This document shows, in pieces, positions 34,625-43,409 of a stretch of 64,000 nt of DNA (position 1 is the stretch's first letter; the number at the start of each line of letters is the position of its first letter). Made by a program: the position numbers and the translations under genes. This DNA comes from Acidobacteriota bacterium (lineage in GTDB: Bacteria > Acidobacteriota > Terriglobia > Bryobacterales > Bryobacteraceae). The notes below the pieces were generated by a model, which was given only the letters and a program-made list of their open reading frames with translations, was not told the DNA's origin and did no database searches. Location of the stretch: assembly GCA_025352795.1 (NCBI GenBank), contig JANXSF010000050.1:1-64000 (forward strand), in the 5' to 3' direction.

Positions 34625-35461
34625 ATGACCAGACGAACATTTGTCCCAGCCTTGACTGGACTCACCCTTGCCACTACGGCAGCCCAAGCAGCGCCCCGCA
34701 AGGGAAGATTGAAGCAGTGCGTCACCGGAGGCTGTTTTGGGCGTGGTAAGTTCAACTTTGAAGAACAGTGCCGCGAAGCTGCCAAGTTGGGAGTGGTTGG
34801 CTTTGACCTTCGCGGTCCTCAGGATTTCCCTCTTCTGAAACAATACGGACTCATTCCAACCATGGTGCCTGGCGGATCTACGATTCCTGATGGTGTCAAC
34901 GATAAAGCACTGCACGACGGCATTGAGAAGCGTATGCGCGAAGCCATTGACGCAGCCGTTGCCGCCGGTGGTCCCAACGTGATTGCGCTGGCCGGGAACC
35001 GCAAGGGACGCAGTGACGAAGAAGGAATTGCCAACTCAGTCATCTTCTTTAATCGCATTAAAGGCTACGCCGAAGATAAGGGAATTACCATCAACCTGGA
35101 ATTGCTCAACAGCAAAGTGAACCATCCAGACTATAATTGCGACCACACCTGGTGGGGTGTTGAGGTGTGCAAACGCGTCAATTCTCCAAAAGTGAAACTG
35201 CTGTTTGACATCTACCATATGCAAATTATGGAAGGCGATGTGATCCGTACCATTCGTGACAACTTTAAGTGGATCGGACATTTTCATACAGCCGGAAATC
35301 CGGGTCGACATGAAATGGACGATACACAGGAAATGAATTATCGCGGCATTGCCAAAGCAATTGCCGACCTTGGATATCAAGGCTATATCGCCCACGAGTA
35401 TTCGCCATTGGGTGACCCATTGACGTCGCTTGAAGCTACGCTAAAATTGTTTGAAGTATAG
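34625..35461 (+). CDS. Hydroxypyruvate isomerase-like TIM-barrel protein
   Basis: 278 residues. The N-terminus MTRRTFVPALTGLTLATTAA has a Tat/Sec-type signal with a twin arginine, so it is probably exported. The AP-endonuclease-2-type TIM barrel carries EEQCREAAKLGVVGFDLRGP, INLELLNSKVNHPDYNCD, VKLLFDIYHMQIMEGD and GHFHTAGNPGRHEMDDTQE, matching the hydroxypyruvate isomerase (Hyi) pattern with metal-binding Glu/Asp/His. The reaction may be sugar or keto-acid isomerisation; the true substrate is unknown. Confidence 0.85.
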   Translation: MTRRTFVPALTGLTLATTAAQAAPRKGRLKQCVTGGCFGRGKFNFEEQCREAAKLGVVGFDLRGPQDFPLLKQYGLIPTMVPGGSTIPDGVNDKALHDGIEKRMREAIDAAVAAGGPNVIALAGNRKGRSDEEGIANSVIFFNRIKGYAEDKGITINLELLNSKVNHPDYNCDHTWWGVEVCKRVNSPKVKLLFDIYHMQIMEGDVIRTIRDNFKWIGHFHTAGNPGRHEMDDTQEMNYRGIAKAIADLGYQGYIAHEYSPLGDPLTSLEATLKLFEV

Positions 35462-35727
35462 GACAATTTGGCCCACACCTTAGGGTCAAAGTTACACCTT
35501 AGTCCTAAAAGAATGAGCTAGTTGAACGCCATTCTCTTTGGCATTCGAATTGCAATTGAAGCAGAAGGGGGTAAAACTCCGGGCTGCTTTGTCCGTTCAA
35601 CCCCCGACCATTCCATGCTTAGTCATGTGACGAGCTCCGCTACTTGCCCCCAAGCAGCGGAGGGTTAGGGAGCAGGACCACCCCCTGGATCTGCTCCTGA
35701 CTCCTCTTTCAATTACTCCGTTCCACC
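35462..35727. other. Convergent intergenic region with two hairpins
   Basis: Stems CTCCGCT/AGCGGAG (35635-35641 and 35656-35662) and GGAGCAG/CTGCTCC (35669-35675 and 35691-35697) lie between the converging isomerase and LOG genes. Neither has a good T-run, so a terminator role is only possible. Confidence 0.3.
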
Positions 35728-36306
35728 TTACCTTGCAGCAGCAGTGGCCGTAACTCGTACCTTCTGATTTGTTAAGGATTCCAGTAAGCTCTCTGGATTG
35801 CTATCCACCACCAACAGATTGCGATAAGCCGGTTTCAGAAATCCGTCGGAAACGGCTCGATTGATTTGCAGAATAAGCGGATCGTAAAATCCGGCAGTGT
35901 TCAACAAGCCACACGGTTTGGTGTGCATTCCCAATTGAGCTTTTGTGAGGACATCCAGCAACTCTTCACAAGTGCCGAAACTTCCTGGAAGAGCAAGAAA
36001 CGCATCGCTCCAGCGGTCAATTACCTGCTTGCGTTCTTCAATGGAATCCACCACCAACAGCGAGGTCAAACAAGGATGGGCCACTTCACGGTTCACCAGG
36101 GAACGCGGAATTACTCCAAAAACTTCGCCGCCTCCGGCAAGCACCGCATCGGTCACCAGACCCGTTAATCCAATTCTTGAACCACCACAAACCAAGCTCC
36201 AATCCATGCCCGCAATGCAGCGTCCCACTTGCTGCGCAGCTTGGGCATAGGCTCGACGATTTCCGATACTTGATCCGCTAAACACACCAATACGGCCCCT
36301 TCTCAT
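35728..36306 (-). CDS. LOG/TIGR00730-family Rossmann-fold protein
   Basis: 192 residues from ATG 36304-36306, which overlaps the stop of the upstream esterase gene (ATGA); a start 21 bases earlier is possible but lies inside that gene. Family features: RRGRIGVFSGSSIGNR at the N-terminus, CGGSRIGLTGLVTDAVLAGGGEVFGVIP near residue 40, and PGSFGTCEELLDVLTKAQLG near 108. LOG enzymes hydrolyse cytokinin ribotides or nucleotide monophosphates. Here the usual PGGxGTxxE reads PGSFGTCEE, with Ser for the second Gly. Confidence 0.85.
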   Translation of the reverse strand: MRRGRIGVFSGSSIGNRRAYAQAAQQVGRCIAGMDWSLVCGGSRIGLTGLVTDAVLAGGGEVFGVIPRSLVNREVAHPCLTSLLVVDSIEERKQVIDRWSDAFLALPGSFGTCEELLDVLTKAQLGMHTKPCGLLNTAGFYDPLILQINRAVSDGFLKPAYRNLLVVDSNPESLLESLTNQKVRVTATAAAR

Positions 36307-36998
36307 CCAAATAACCTCGCGATCCAAGGCTCAATTAGCGCACCAGCTTTTGATGGAAACCGGTGCGGCCCTTCCATCATTTGAAACGTAACGTCCTGGG
36401 CATGTACTTTCAACCGCTGCTCAAAGCCACTTGCCACTGCCACCGGAAAAAATTCATCCTGATCGCGAGCAATATGCAAGATAGGAGCGGTAATCGGCTG
36501 GTATTTATCAGGTTCTTCCCAATCCTTGGGCACTCCCCCACAAATGGCGATCACTCCCCCAAAGGCAGTGGGGTAAGTCCCCACATATCTATAATTTAGT
36601 CCGACAGATTGGGAGTATCCCATCAAGATGGTTCGCTCTACTGGAATTCCGAATCTGGCCATCAGTTGGAGTCGCACGGAATGCACCATTGAGGAATGCA
36701 TGGCAATGGCTTCAGTCCAATGGTTCCGAGTTCCCCAGTTGTACCCAACCGGAGAAGCTGCCAGATTTGGTGTAAGAAATTGTTCGTTGGGACCTGCCAG
36801 TGCGGCAATGATTTTATCCTTACCTACCACCATCCTGGTCAGACGGAGCATGTCCTCCGGATTCTGTCCGTAGCCGTGAAGCGTCATCACTAAAAGCGTG
36901 TTTTCCTTTATGAAATCAGGTTGATACAGCAAATATCGGCACTGTTTCATTACCTCGAACTTACGTTCTTCCCAGACTTTTTCTGCTGACAAAAACAA
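36303..36998 (-). CDS. Alpha/beta-hydrolase, phospholipase/carboxylesterase type
   Basis: 231 residues. HGYGQNPEDML is the oxyanion-hole region near residue 41, and GYSQSVGLNYRY contains the nucleophile Ser near 125. Asp is in ARDQDEFFPV near 178 and His in MEGPHRFPS near 210. The order Ser-Asp-His matches the carboxylesterase 2 / poly(hydroxybutyrate) depolymerase-like group. No signal peptide, so cytoplasmic. The preceding residues up to MKQCRYLLYQP are less certain; the downstream LOG gene is coupled to it. Confidence 0.82.
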   Translation of the reverse strand: MFLSAEKVWEERKFEVMKQCRYLLYQPDFIKENTLLVMTLHGYGQNPEDMLRLTRMVVGKDKIIAALAGPNEQFLTPNLAASPVGYNWGTRNHWTEAIAMHSSMVHSVRLQLMARFGIPVERTILMGYSQSVGLNYRYVGTYPTAFGGVIAICGGVPKDWEEPDKYQPITAPILHIARDQDEFFPVAVASGFEQRLKVHAQDVTFQMMEGPHRFPSKAGALIEPWIARLFG

Positions 36999-37127
36999 CT
37001 CCTGGTGTTTTCTAATGTTTCACTATATGCCCGCCGATAAAACATTAGTAGTAAACGTTGGTTCATTCGGTACTAGAAAAGAGTACTACCCAATTCAAGG
37101 TAGACTGAAAAGGAGGAAACTTCCAAA

Positions 37128-37481
37128 ATGGAATTCTCAGGGCAATTGGCCAAACTCGATAAGGCGATCGCGCTGGAGCGTCTGGGTGGTGATGAAGAGC
37201 TTCTGCAGGAAGTTGCTGTGCTTTTCCTGGAGGAATACCCCACGTTAATGGGGGAAATCCGCGCCGCACTGGATGCCAACAATCCCAATCAAGTGGAGCG
37301 TGCCGCGCACAGCCTAAAGGGCTCAGTGTCCAATTTTGGTTCGGAAGCCGCATGCCAGGCAGCTCTCACATTGGAAATGTTGGGTCGAGCGAATGATCTT
37401 TCTTCCGCTGAAGCTTCCTACACTAATTTGGTTCAGGTGATGGAAGCAATCCACCCGGAATTAGTTGCACTGGCTGCGTAA
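37128..37481 (+). CDS. Histidine phosphotransfer (HPt) domain protein
   Basis: 117 residues, almost exactly one HPt domain. The phosphorylatable His is in RAAHSLKGSVSNFGS near residue 61, the classic A-H-x-L-K-G motif. Flanking helices ELLQEVAVLFLEEYPTLMGEIRAAL and a C-terminal helix complete the four-helix bundle. It shuttles phosphate between a hybrid kinase and a response regulator in the cytoplasm; no kinase or regulator is adjacent. A strong AAGGAGG lies about ten bases before the ATG. Confidence 0.93.
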   Translation: MEFSGQLAKLDKAIALERLGGDEELLQEVAVLFLEEYPTLMGEIRAALDANNPNQVERAAHSLKGSVSNFGSEAACQAALTLEMLGRANDLSSAEASYTNLVQVMEAIHPELVALAA

Positions 37482-37550
37482 GACCATCCGACCATTAACA
37501 ATTTACTATGGCGGGTCTGGTTTGCTATAGTTGGGATTAATCCCTTATTT

Positions 37551-38396
37551 ATGCCAGTTTTGGACCCCATGGAAATAGTCTGCGCGCACAGCCCAGATTC
37601 CGATGACGCCTACATGTTTTATGGTATGGCAACCAAGAAAATCCGCTCTAAGCTGTTGACTTTCCGGCATGTTCTTGAAGATATCCAATCCTTGAACCGT
37701 CGCGCCATGAATGGTGAATATGAGCTTACGGCCATTTCCTACCATGCCTACCCTTACGTGGCCGATAAATATATGTTGATGGCCAGTGGCTCCAGTGTAG
37801 GAGATGGATATGGCCCCATGGTGGTTTCCCAACACCCAATTGCGCCGGAAGACCTGAAGGGCAAGCGCATTGCGATTCCTGGAAAACTGACCACAGCCTA
37901 TCTCAGCCTGAAGCTGTTTCAGCCCGATTTTGAAGTGGTTGAAGTTCACTTCGACAAAATCATTGATGCCGTTCAAGAACGCCGTGTAGACGCCGGTTTG
38001 ATTATCCATGAAGGACAACTCACCTACGGTAAAAGTGGCCTGCATCTGGTTTTGGATCTGGGTAAGTGGTGGAAAAAGAAGTACGATTTACCCCTTCCTC
38101 TGGGGGCCAACGTATTGCGGCGTGATTTGAGTCCAGAACTGCAAAAAGAAGCTTGCCGGGTGATGAAGGAAAGCATTCAGTACTCTTTGGACCATCGCGA
38201 AGAAGCACTTAACTATGCCATGAATTATGCGCGTGACCTGGAAACAGCCATGGCCGACAAATTTGTGGGGATGTATGTCAATCATCACACCGTAGATTGC
38301 GGTCCAGACGTCCCTGTTGCTGCTCAAAAGCTGCTTGACATGGGCTATGAAGCTGGAATCATCCCCAATCGCGTCCAAGTAGAGTTTATTCGTTAA
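37551..38396 (+). CDS. mqnD: 1,4-dihydroxy-6-naphthoate synthase (menaquinone, futalosine pathway)
   Basis: 281 residues of the MqnA/MqnD periplasmic-binding-protein fold. AHSPDSDDAYMFYGM at the N-terminus, ELTAISYHAYPYVADKY near residue 58, GYGPMVVSQ near 85, VDAGLIIHEGQLTYGKSGL near 145 and LPLPLGANVLRRDL near 178 identify MqnD. It converts cyclic dehypoxanthine futalosine to 1,4-dihydroxy-6-naphthoate, so this organism makes menaquinone by the futalosine route. No other mqn gene is in the window. The ATG at 37551 is followed six codons later by another Met that could also serve. Confidence 0.93.
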   Translation: MPVLDPMEIVCAHSPDSDDAYMFYGMATKKIRSKLLTFRHVLEDIQSLNRRAMNGEYELTAISYHAYPYVADKYMLMASGSSVGDGYGPMVVSQHPIAPEDLKGKRIAIPGKLTTAYLSLKLFQPDFEVVEVHFDKIIDAVQERRVDAGLIIHEGQLTYGKSGLHLVLDLGKWWKKKYDLPLPLGANVLRRDLSPELQKEACRVMKESIQYSLDHREEALNYAMNYARDLETAMADKFVGMYVNHHTVDCGPDVPVAAQKLLDMGYEAGIIPNRVQVEFIR

Positions 38397-38446
38397 AATA
38401 TCGTCATTTGAGCGGTCTTTTGGACCATTTTGTACGTCTAAATGAC

Positions 38447-39718
38447 ATGTTTCGTGCCTGTTTATCCCTCTTTGTAGCAGTTCTTTGCACTGCTGGCGAG
38501 TCAGTTGTTGGCGTACGAGAGGCCAAAGATCTTGCCAAACAAGGTTCCACAGCCATTCCCAGGCTGGCCGAACTTATCTATGACCCTTCCCCAACTGTCC
38601 GCCTGCATGCAGTTCGCTCCATTGTCAGTATTGGAACCCAGCACAGCATCGATCCGCTGATTCGCTCCACCGCCGATGGCGATCCTCAAATCCAGATTCT
38701 TGCCATCAATGGGCTGGTAAATTTCTATCTGCCTGGCTTTGTTCAAACAGGCATGGGGGCCACGCTCAAACGATCTGGCGGCAAAGTGATCAGCAAATTC
38801 ACAGGACCTGAAGAACAGATCATCCCCAGTTTTATTATTGCCCGACCGGAAGTGATCGCCGCCCTTGCCAAGCAGATTTCCGAATCGAAAGAGCCCAGCG
38901 TGAAAGCAGCCGCTGCCCGCGCCGCTGGTATTCTGCGTGGACGCGATGCCATTAACGCGCTGACGGCCGCATTGCGCACCAAAGACGATGCCGTGTTGTT
39001 TGAATCGGTCACCGCCATTGAGAAAATTCGAGATCCCAGACCAGCCAACAGTTTGGTGCTACTTTTCCGTGACCCAAAAGAGCGCGTACAACTGGCCGCT
39101 TTGGAAGCTGCTGGATTGCTTAAAAATCGGGAGGTGATTCCCGATCTGGAAAAGATCCTGACTTTGCCAATGAGCAGTAAAGCCCGCAAAGCAGCTATTG
39201 GAGCGCTGGGGCAACTGGTTAGTTATGACAGTCGCCCAATTTTTGAGAAGTCCCTGGAAGATAAAGACGACGGCGTTCGCGCTGCTGCTGCTGAGGCACT
39301 GGGTCGTCTAAAGAATCCCGCCGATAGCAAGCGATTGGAAACGCTATTCAGCGATGAAGGAAGGATGGAACCGCGCTTAGCCCAGGCCTTTGCACTGGTA
39401 TCGTTAGGGAACCAGGAGTTCAAAGAATTCAGCCCGTTGAAATACCTTACTGATTCCTTAAATTCCAAGGCATGGGGCGGGGTGGCGGAAGCCTATGTAA
39501 CCGAACTAACCCGCGAACCGGCTATCCTGAATGCCATTTATTCGACCATGAATGTAGGAAATACGAAGGATGAGAAAATTCGTTTGGCACGCGCGCTTTC
39601 ATTGAGCGGCGATAAATCTTCTATTGATAAAGTGGAGATTCTGACGAGGGATGCTAACCCTGAGGTTGCTGGGGAAAGCCTGCGGGCACTTCGTGTTCTG
39701 AAGGCCCGCCTGCCTTGA
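38447..39718 (+). CDS. Secreted HEAT-repeat protein
   Basis: 423 residues from ATG 38447, chosen because it gives a signal peptide (MFRACLSLFVAVLCTAGES). Repeated HEAT/PBS-lyase-type helical pairs: STAIPRLAELIYDPSPTVRLHAVRSI, VIAALAKQISESKEPSVKAAAARAAGIL, AINALTAALRTKDDAVLFESVTAI, KERVQLAALEAAGLL and KDDGVRAAAAEALGRL. Such proteins act as scaffolds. Function is unknown. It lies downstream of mqnD on the same strand, with no link in function evident. Confidence 0.82.
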   Translation: MFRACLSLFVAVLCTAGESVVGVREAKDLAKQGSTAIPRLAELIYDPSPTVRLHAVRSIVSIGTQHSIDPLIRSTADGDPQIQILAINGLVNFYLPGFVQTGMGATLKRSGGKVISKFTGPEEQIIPSFIIARPEVIAALAKQISESKEPSVKAAAARAAGILRGRDAINALTAALRTKDDAVLFESVTAIEKIRDPRPANSLVLLFRDPKERVQLAALEAAGLLKNREVIPDLEKILTLPMSSKARKAAIGALGQLVSYDSRPIFEKSLEDKDDGVRAAAAEALGRLKNPADSKRLETLFSDEGRMEPRLAQAFALVSLGNQEFKEFSPLKYLTDSLNSKAWGGVAEAYVTELTREPAILNAIYSTMNVGNTKDEKIRLARALSLSGDKSSIDKVEILTRDANPEVAGESLRALRVLKARLP

Positions 39719-39724
39719 ATTTGA

Positions 39725-39931
39725 TTACTTCGCTTTCTTCTGTTTCTGTTGACCGACACGGACTTTGAACTGGCTGGCTTGCTGTTCTTTCCAAACCTTC
39801 CAATCAAAACGCTTGGATGCCTCGGTCAAATACTTGTCCACATCGCTGCCCTTCGGAATCACTGCCATCAAGGTGGCCACGTCGCCTTCCGGGCTGGAAA
39901 TGCGGAAACGTTTTACATTAGGAATTGCCAT
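39725..39931 (-). CDS. Small conserved-looking protein of unknown function
   Basis: 68 residues, MAIPNVKRFRISSPEGDVAT then VIPKGSDVDKYLTEASKRFD and a basic tail ending QQKQKKAK. The composition is coding-like (alternating strands, then a basic helix), and the gene fills the gap between two converging and tandem genes neatly. I do not recognise the family. It may be an RNA- or DNA-binding small protein, on the basis of charge only. Confidence 0.55.
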   Translation of the reverse strand: MAIPNVKRFRISSPEGDVATLMAVIPKGSDVDKYLTEASKRFDWKVWKEQQASQFKVRVGQQKQKKAK

Positions 39932-39954
39932 AACTACCTAAGATTACCATACAC

Positions 39955-40821
39955 TCAACCGTAAATCTCTTTCAACGCCGAAGCCAAATCAGGGAATCGG
40001 AATTGAAACCCCATCCGCTCCGTCGCTGTCGGTATCACCCGCTGACTTCCTAAAATCATTTGGGCCATTTCCCCATACAAAAGCTGTAACGCGAACTCAG
40101 GTACCGGGAAAACAGCTGGCCGATGCAACGCTGCTCCGTACATACGAGTGAAGTCGGCATTGGTCACCGGATTCGGTGCAGTCGCATTCAGCTCGCTGGG
40201 TAGCCCCGTCGTGTTAAGAGCGAACAAAATCAGCCGGGCCATGTCCTCCAAATGAATCCAAGACATCCACTGCTCACCCGACCCCAACTTTCCGCCAACT
40301 CCCAACTTAAACGGAGTCTCCATAGTAGCCAGTGCACCGCCTCCGCGCCCCAGCACCATCCCAATGCGTAGTTTCACTACCGACACCCCGAAACCAGCCG
40401 CCCTATCCGCTGCGGCTTCCCAGGCTACACAAACGTCCGGCAGAAACCCTTTCCCTGGGCTTGATGTTTCCGCCAGCAATTCATCCCCACGGAATCCGTA
40501 ATAACCAACCGCTGAGGCACACACAAAAACCTTTACCTTACTCTTGCCTAATGCATCGACAATGCTGCCTGTGCCGTCCACGCGCGACCGCATGATTTTA
40601 TCTTTCACCGTATCTGACCAGCGTTGCGCCACCGGCTCCCCGGCTAAGTGAACCACGGCATCCACACCGTCCAGCGATTTGGGATCCAGAACAGAATTGG
40701 CATCCCAAAGGACATCTGCATTTTTACGACCCAGTGTGACAAAGCTATGCCCCTGCCCTGCCCCCAGTTCCATAAACCGCTTGCCGATAAACCCCGACGC
40801 ACCTGTAATGGCAATCTTCAT
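39955..40821 (-). CDS. TIGR01777-family epimerase (YfcH-like)
   Basis: 288 residues. Rossmann N-terminus KIAITGASGFIGKRF, then VDAVVHLAGEPVAQRWSDTVKDKIMRSRVDGT near residue 53, which is the TIGR01777 signature, FVCASAVGYYG near 100, and the C-terminal DUF1731-like LPSELNATAPNPVTNADFTRMY. An atypical SDR, NAD(P)-binding, substrate unknown. The start overlaps the photolyase stop by four bases (40818-40821), so the two are translationally coupled. Confidence 0.93.
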   Translation of the reverse strand: MKIAITGASGFIGKRFMELGAGQGHSFVTLGRKNADVLWDANSVLDPKSLDGVDAVVHLAGEPVAQRWSDTVKDKIMRSRVDGTGSIVDALGKSKVKVFVCASAVGYYGFRGDELLAETSSPGKGFLPDVCVAWEAAADRAAGFGVSVVKLRIGMVLGRGGGALATMETPFKLGVGGKLGSGEQWMSWIHLEDMARLILFALNTTGLPSELNATAPNPVTNADFTRMYGAALHRPAVFPVPEFALQLLYGEMAQMILGSQRVIPTATERMGFQFRFPDLASALKEIYG

Positions 40822-42233
40822 GATTTCCCCTGAAATGGATCTTTTCCGGTAAGTTCCAAGTAGCTGATCTCGCGCAAATAGCTATCCACATCGGTCTTGC
40901 GCTTCATGCCATCCAGACCCATATAGCGGATCATCCCGAAGATTGGACGTTCCCCCCAAGGGCGGTCATGCAGGCCGAAACACCATAGGATATTGGTGTA
41001 CGTATTCGGATCCCGACCGTCCAGGGCATAGCGATCATGCAAATAAATCATGGTCTGTAGAGCTTCTTTGTGTGACCCGCTCCATTCGATAATCTTCTTG
41101 CCCCAATACATGCGATAGTAGCCGTGGATCTTACCGCGCAGCAACATTTCCTTCTGCATAGAGTTCCACAACACGTCGTGCGTTTCTGCTTTTTCGAATT
41201 GATCTTGCGTATAAACAAACTCTCGAGGATCGTTGTCGTGCTTACCCAAAGTGGTTCGCACCCAATCTGGCAGCACTTCTAGCGAATCGTGTCGAGGGGC
41301 AGTTCTGGCAAAGTTGAAAGCCAACTCCCGTCGCACGATCAACTCTTCCAGATATTCCGTGCTGATCAGTTGATGCGCATCGGCATAATCACGGACAGCA
41401 AGTGCCAATTCCAAACCTGAAATATGTCCGAAATGCAAGTAAGGGCTCATGTCACTGGTGGCATGGGTGGATGGTGAATTTCGTTCGTTGGCATAGCGGC
41501 GCAGCTTTGATTCCAGAAACTGCGAAAGTAATTTTTCAACAGCTTTGCGACCACCGCGAAAACTGGTGGACGGGGCAATGCTATGGTCAATTTCGCAATC
41601 GGCGACTAGTTGCGAAATTTTGTCTTCCTCAACTGAGGTATGAAAAAGAGGAACCGCTGCATCCCACTTGCGCTTGGGACTTTTCATTTCCAGCGGCTTC
41701 AAATGTTCCGCCAGGATCTTCTTAATTTTGGGGCGCATGGTGTACGCCGCGTACTGACGGTCTGGAATCAGAATGGGCGGAACCACGCAACTGGAATCCA
41801 CTACGTAGTAGGGAACGGTCACCTTTGTCGGAACGGAAGCGTTGTGCTGCGTTGCGATGAAAGTTGGGTAATCATCGGTGACAATCAGCGCAGCATCCGC
41901 CGCCGTCTGATAAAATGTGCTGTTCGGACTCTGCTTCGTTTTGCGCAAATAGAATGCATACCCAACGCCCAGCCGCTTCAAGCGCTTTTGTGTCTCGGGC
42001 ACGCCTTCCAAAATAAATGTGTGCAAGCGGTCATTGGCATAGGGGTAATCGCAAGTGAGTCCCTCATAGTAGAGCACCGGCAGGTTCAACTTGTCGGCCC
42101 AATGAATGGCGTAAGCAAGGCCATGGTTAGAATCTACACGCCGATTCATCTGAGCCCAATACAGAACATACTTCGCCCCGGGGTTCACGGGGGCTTCGTT
42201 TAGCAATCGAATTCTTGGATGCACAGTTCTCAT
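40818..42233 (-). CDS. Class II CPD photolyase
   Basis: 471 residues. It repairs UV-induced cyclobutane pyrimidine dimers using FADH- and blue light. The N-terminal photolyase domain starts YVLYWAQMNRRVDSNHGLAYAIHWA. The C-terminal FAD domain contains DMSPYLHFGHIS, EELIVRRELAFNF and MYWGKKIIEWS near residue 372, ending with DPNTYTNILWCFGLHDRPWGERPIFG, the block specific to class II enzymes. It is full length. It overlaps the TIGR01777 epimerase downstream, a partnership frequent in bacteria. Confidence 0.93.
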   Translation of the reverse strand: MRTVHPRIRLLNEAPVNPGAKYVLYWAQMNRRVDSNHGLAYAIHWADKLNLPVLYYEGLTCDYPYANDRLHTFILEGVPETQKRLKRLGVGYAFYLRKTKQSPNSTFYQTAADAALIVTDDYPTFIATQHNASVPTKVTVPYYVVDSSCVVPPILIPDRQYAAYTMRPKIKKILAEHLKPLEMKSPKRKWDAAVPLFHTSVEEDKISQLVADCEIDHSIAPSTSFRGGRKAVEKLLSQFLESKLRRYANERNSPSTHATSDMSPYLHFGHISGLELALAVRDYADAHQLISTEYLEELIVRRELAFNFARTAPRHDSLEVLPDWVRTTLGKHDNDPREFVYTQDQFEKAETHDVLWNSMQKEMLLRGKIHGYYRMYWGKKIIEWSGSHKEALQTMIYLHDRYALDGRDPNTYTNILWCFGLHDRPWGERPIFGMIRYMGLDGMKRKTDVDSYLREISYLELTGKDPFQGKS

Positions 42234-42275
42234 CTGATGCTAACTGAACCGAGCCAGCTACAATGAAAGTAACCC

Positions 42276-43409
42276 ATGCGTCTGTGGAACCGAACGAAGC
42301 TGCTGTGGGGCTACCTCACCAAACAGACGCGCCTTCATGCGCTGCCGGTGGAATACATTGTTGAAACCACTGCCAAGTGCAATATCTATTGCCCCATGTG
42401 TCCGCGGGAAACGCATCCCCAGCCCAAAGAAGACATGACCGACGAAGTGTTCCGCCGTCTGATTTCAGAAACTGGGGAGAGTGCCGAACACATGATGCTG
42501 ATCGGCTTGGGCGAACCGTTGCTGGACAAAGCTATTTTTGACCGGATTGAGCATTGCGAAAAACATAAAATCACTACACTGCTTTCCACCAACGGAACGC
42601 TGCTGGATGAACAAGCTTCCGCTAAGCTTTTGGCCACACCGCTAAAGCACATCACCTTCAGCTTCGACGGGTCAACCAAGGAAAGTTTCGAGCACTATCG
42701 CAAAGGTGCCCGCTTTGAAAAAGTGCGCGACAACTTTGTGCGCTTCGCCAAGATGAAGCATGACCGGGGTGCGAACATTCAACTTGTTGTGCAAATGGTT
42801 CGCATGGAAAAGAACCGGAACGAAGTGGACGATTTCATGGCGTTTTGGAAAGCCGTTCCAGGCGTGGACGAAGTGCGGGTGAAGGCTGACGAAACCAATG
42901 TGCTTGCTCCCGAATCGGCAGGGCATGCTGCGTCGGATTGGCAACATCCCTGCCACTATTTGTGGCGTGGACCCATGTATATCAAACACAATGGCGACGT
43001 TTACCCTTGCTGCCAGAGCTACATGCTGGATGGCCAACCAGTGGGCCGCATTGGCCAGCAACCCTTGACGGAAATTTTCAATTCCGAAGCCATGCAGAAC
43101 ATGCGTAAGCTTCACGTGGCTGGACGGGCTGGTGAAATTGATATTTGTGCACGTTGTTGTACAACCATCCCGCATCCCATTTTGGTGGCGGGCAGCTTGT
43201 TCTTTCATGGGGAGTTTGTGCGCAAGCTTTTGCCGCTTGTAGAAAGGCTTACTTATATGTCAAAACTACCGGCGGCACTGTTGCAACCACCACGGAAGGC
43301 ACAGGCACCGGAGCTGGTGCAGATTGCAACCGCTGCACGATCTTCATTGACGGTCGATCAAGAATCTCAAACAGTGGCCGTGGCCAAAGACCAATCAAAA
43401 ACGCACTGA
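42276..43409 (+). CDS. Radical SAM/SPASM-domain protein
   Basis: 377 residues. The radical SAM cluster motif CNIYCPMC (CxxxCxxC) is near residue 36. LIGLGEPLL follows near 72, and STNGTLL near 100. The C-terminal SPASM-like region has YPCCQSY near 246 and DICARCC near 290, for auxiliary iron-sulfur binding. Such enzymes modify peptides or small molecules; the substrate is not evident and no precursor peptide is adjacent. The last 53 codons run antisense through the 3' end of nuoM (43249-43409) and form a Pro/Ala-rich tail with no domain. Confidence 0.88.
   Translation: MRLWNRTKLLWGYLTKQTRLHALPVEYIVETTAKCNIYCPMCPRETHPQPKEDMTDEVFRRLISETGESAEHMMLIGLGEPLLDKAIFDRIEHCEKHKITTLLSTNGTLLDEQASAKLLATPLKHITFSFDGSTKESFEHYRKGARFEKVRDNFVRFAKMKHDRGANIQLVVQMVRMEKNRNEVDDFMAFWKAVPGVDEVRVKADETNVLAPESAGHAASDWQHPCHYLWRGPMYIKHNGDVYPCCQSYMLDGQPVGRIGQQPLTEIFNSEAMQNMRKLHVAGRAGEIDICARCCTTIPHPILVAGSLFFHGEFVRKLLPLVERLTYMSKLPAALLQPPRKAQAPELVQIATAARSSLTVDQESQTVAVAKDQSKTH

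Noticed and set aside
35635-35697. Two hairpins between the isomerase and the LOG gene as a strong bidirectional terminator
   Set aside because: Stems of seven pairs without a T-run on either strand; recorded only as hairpins.
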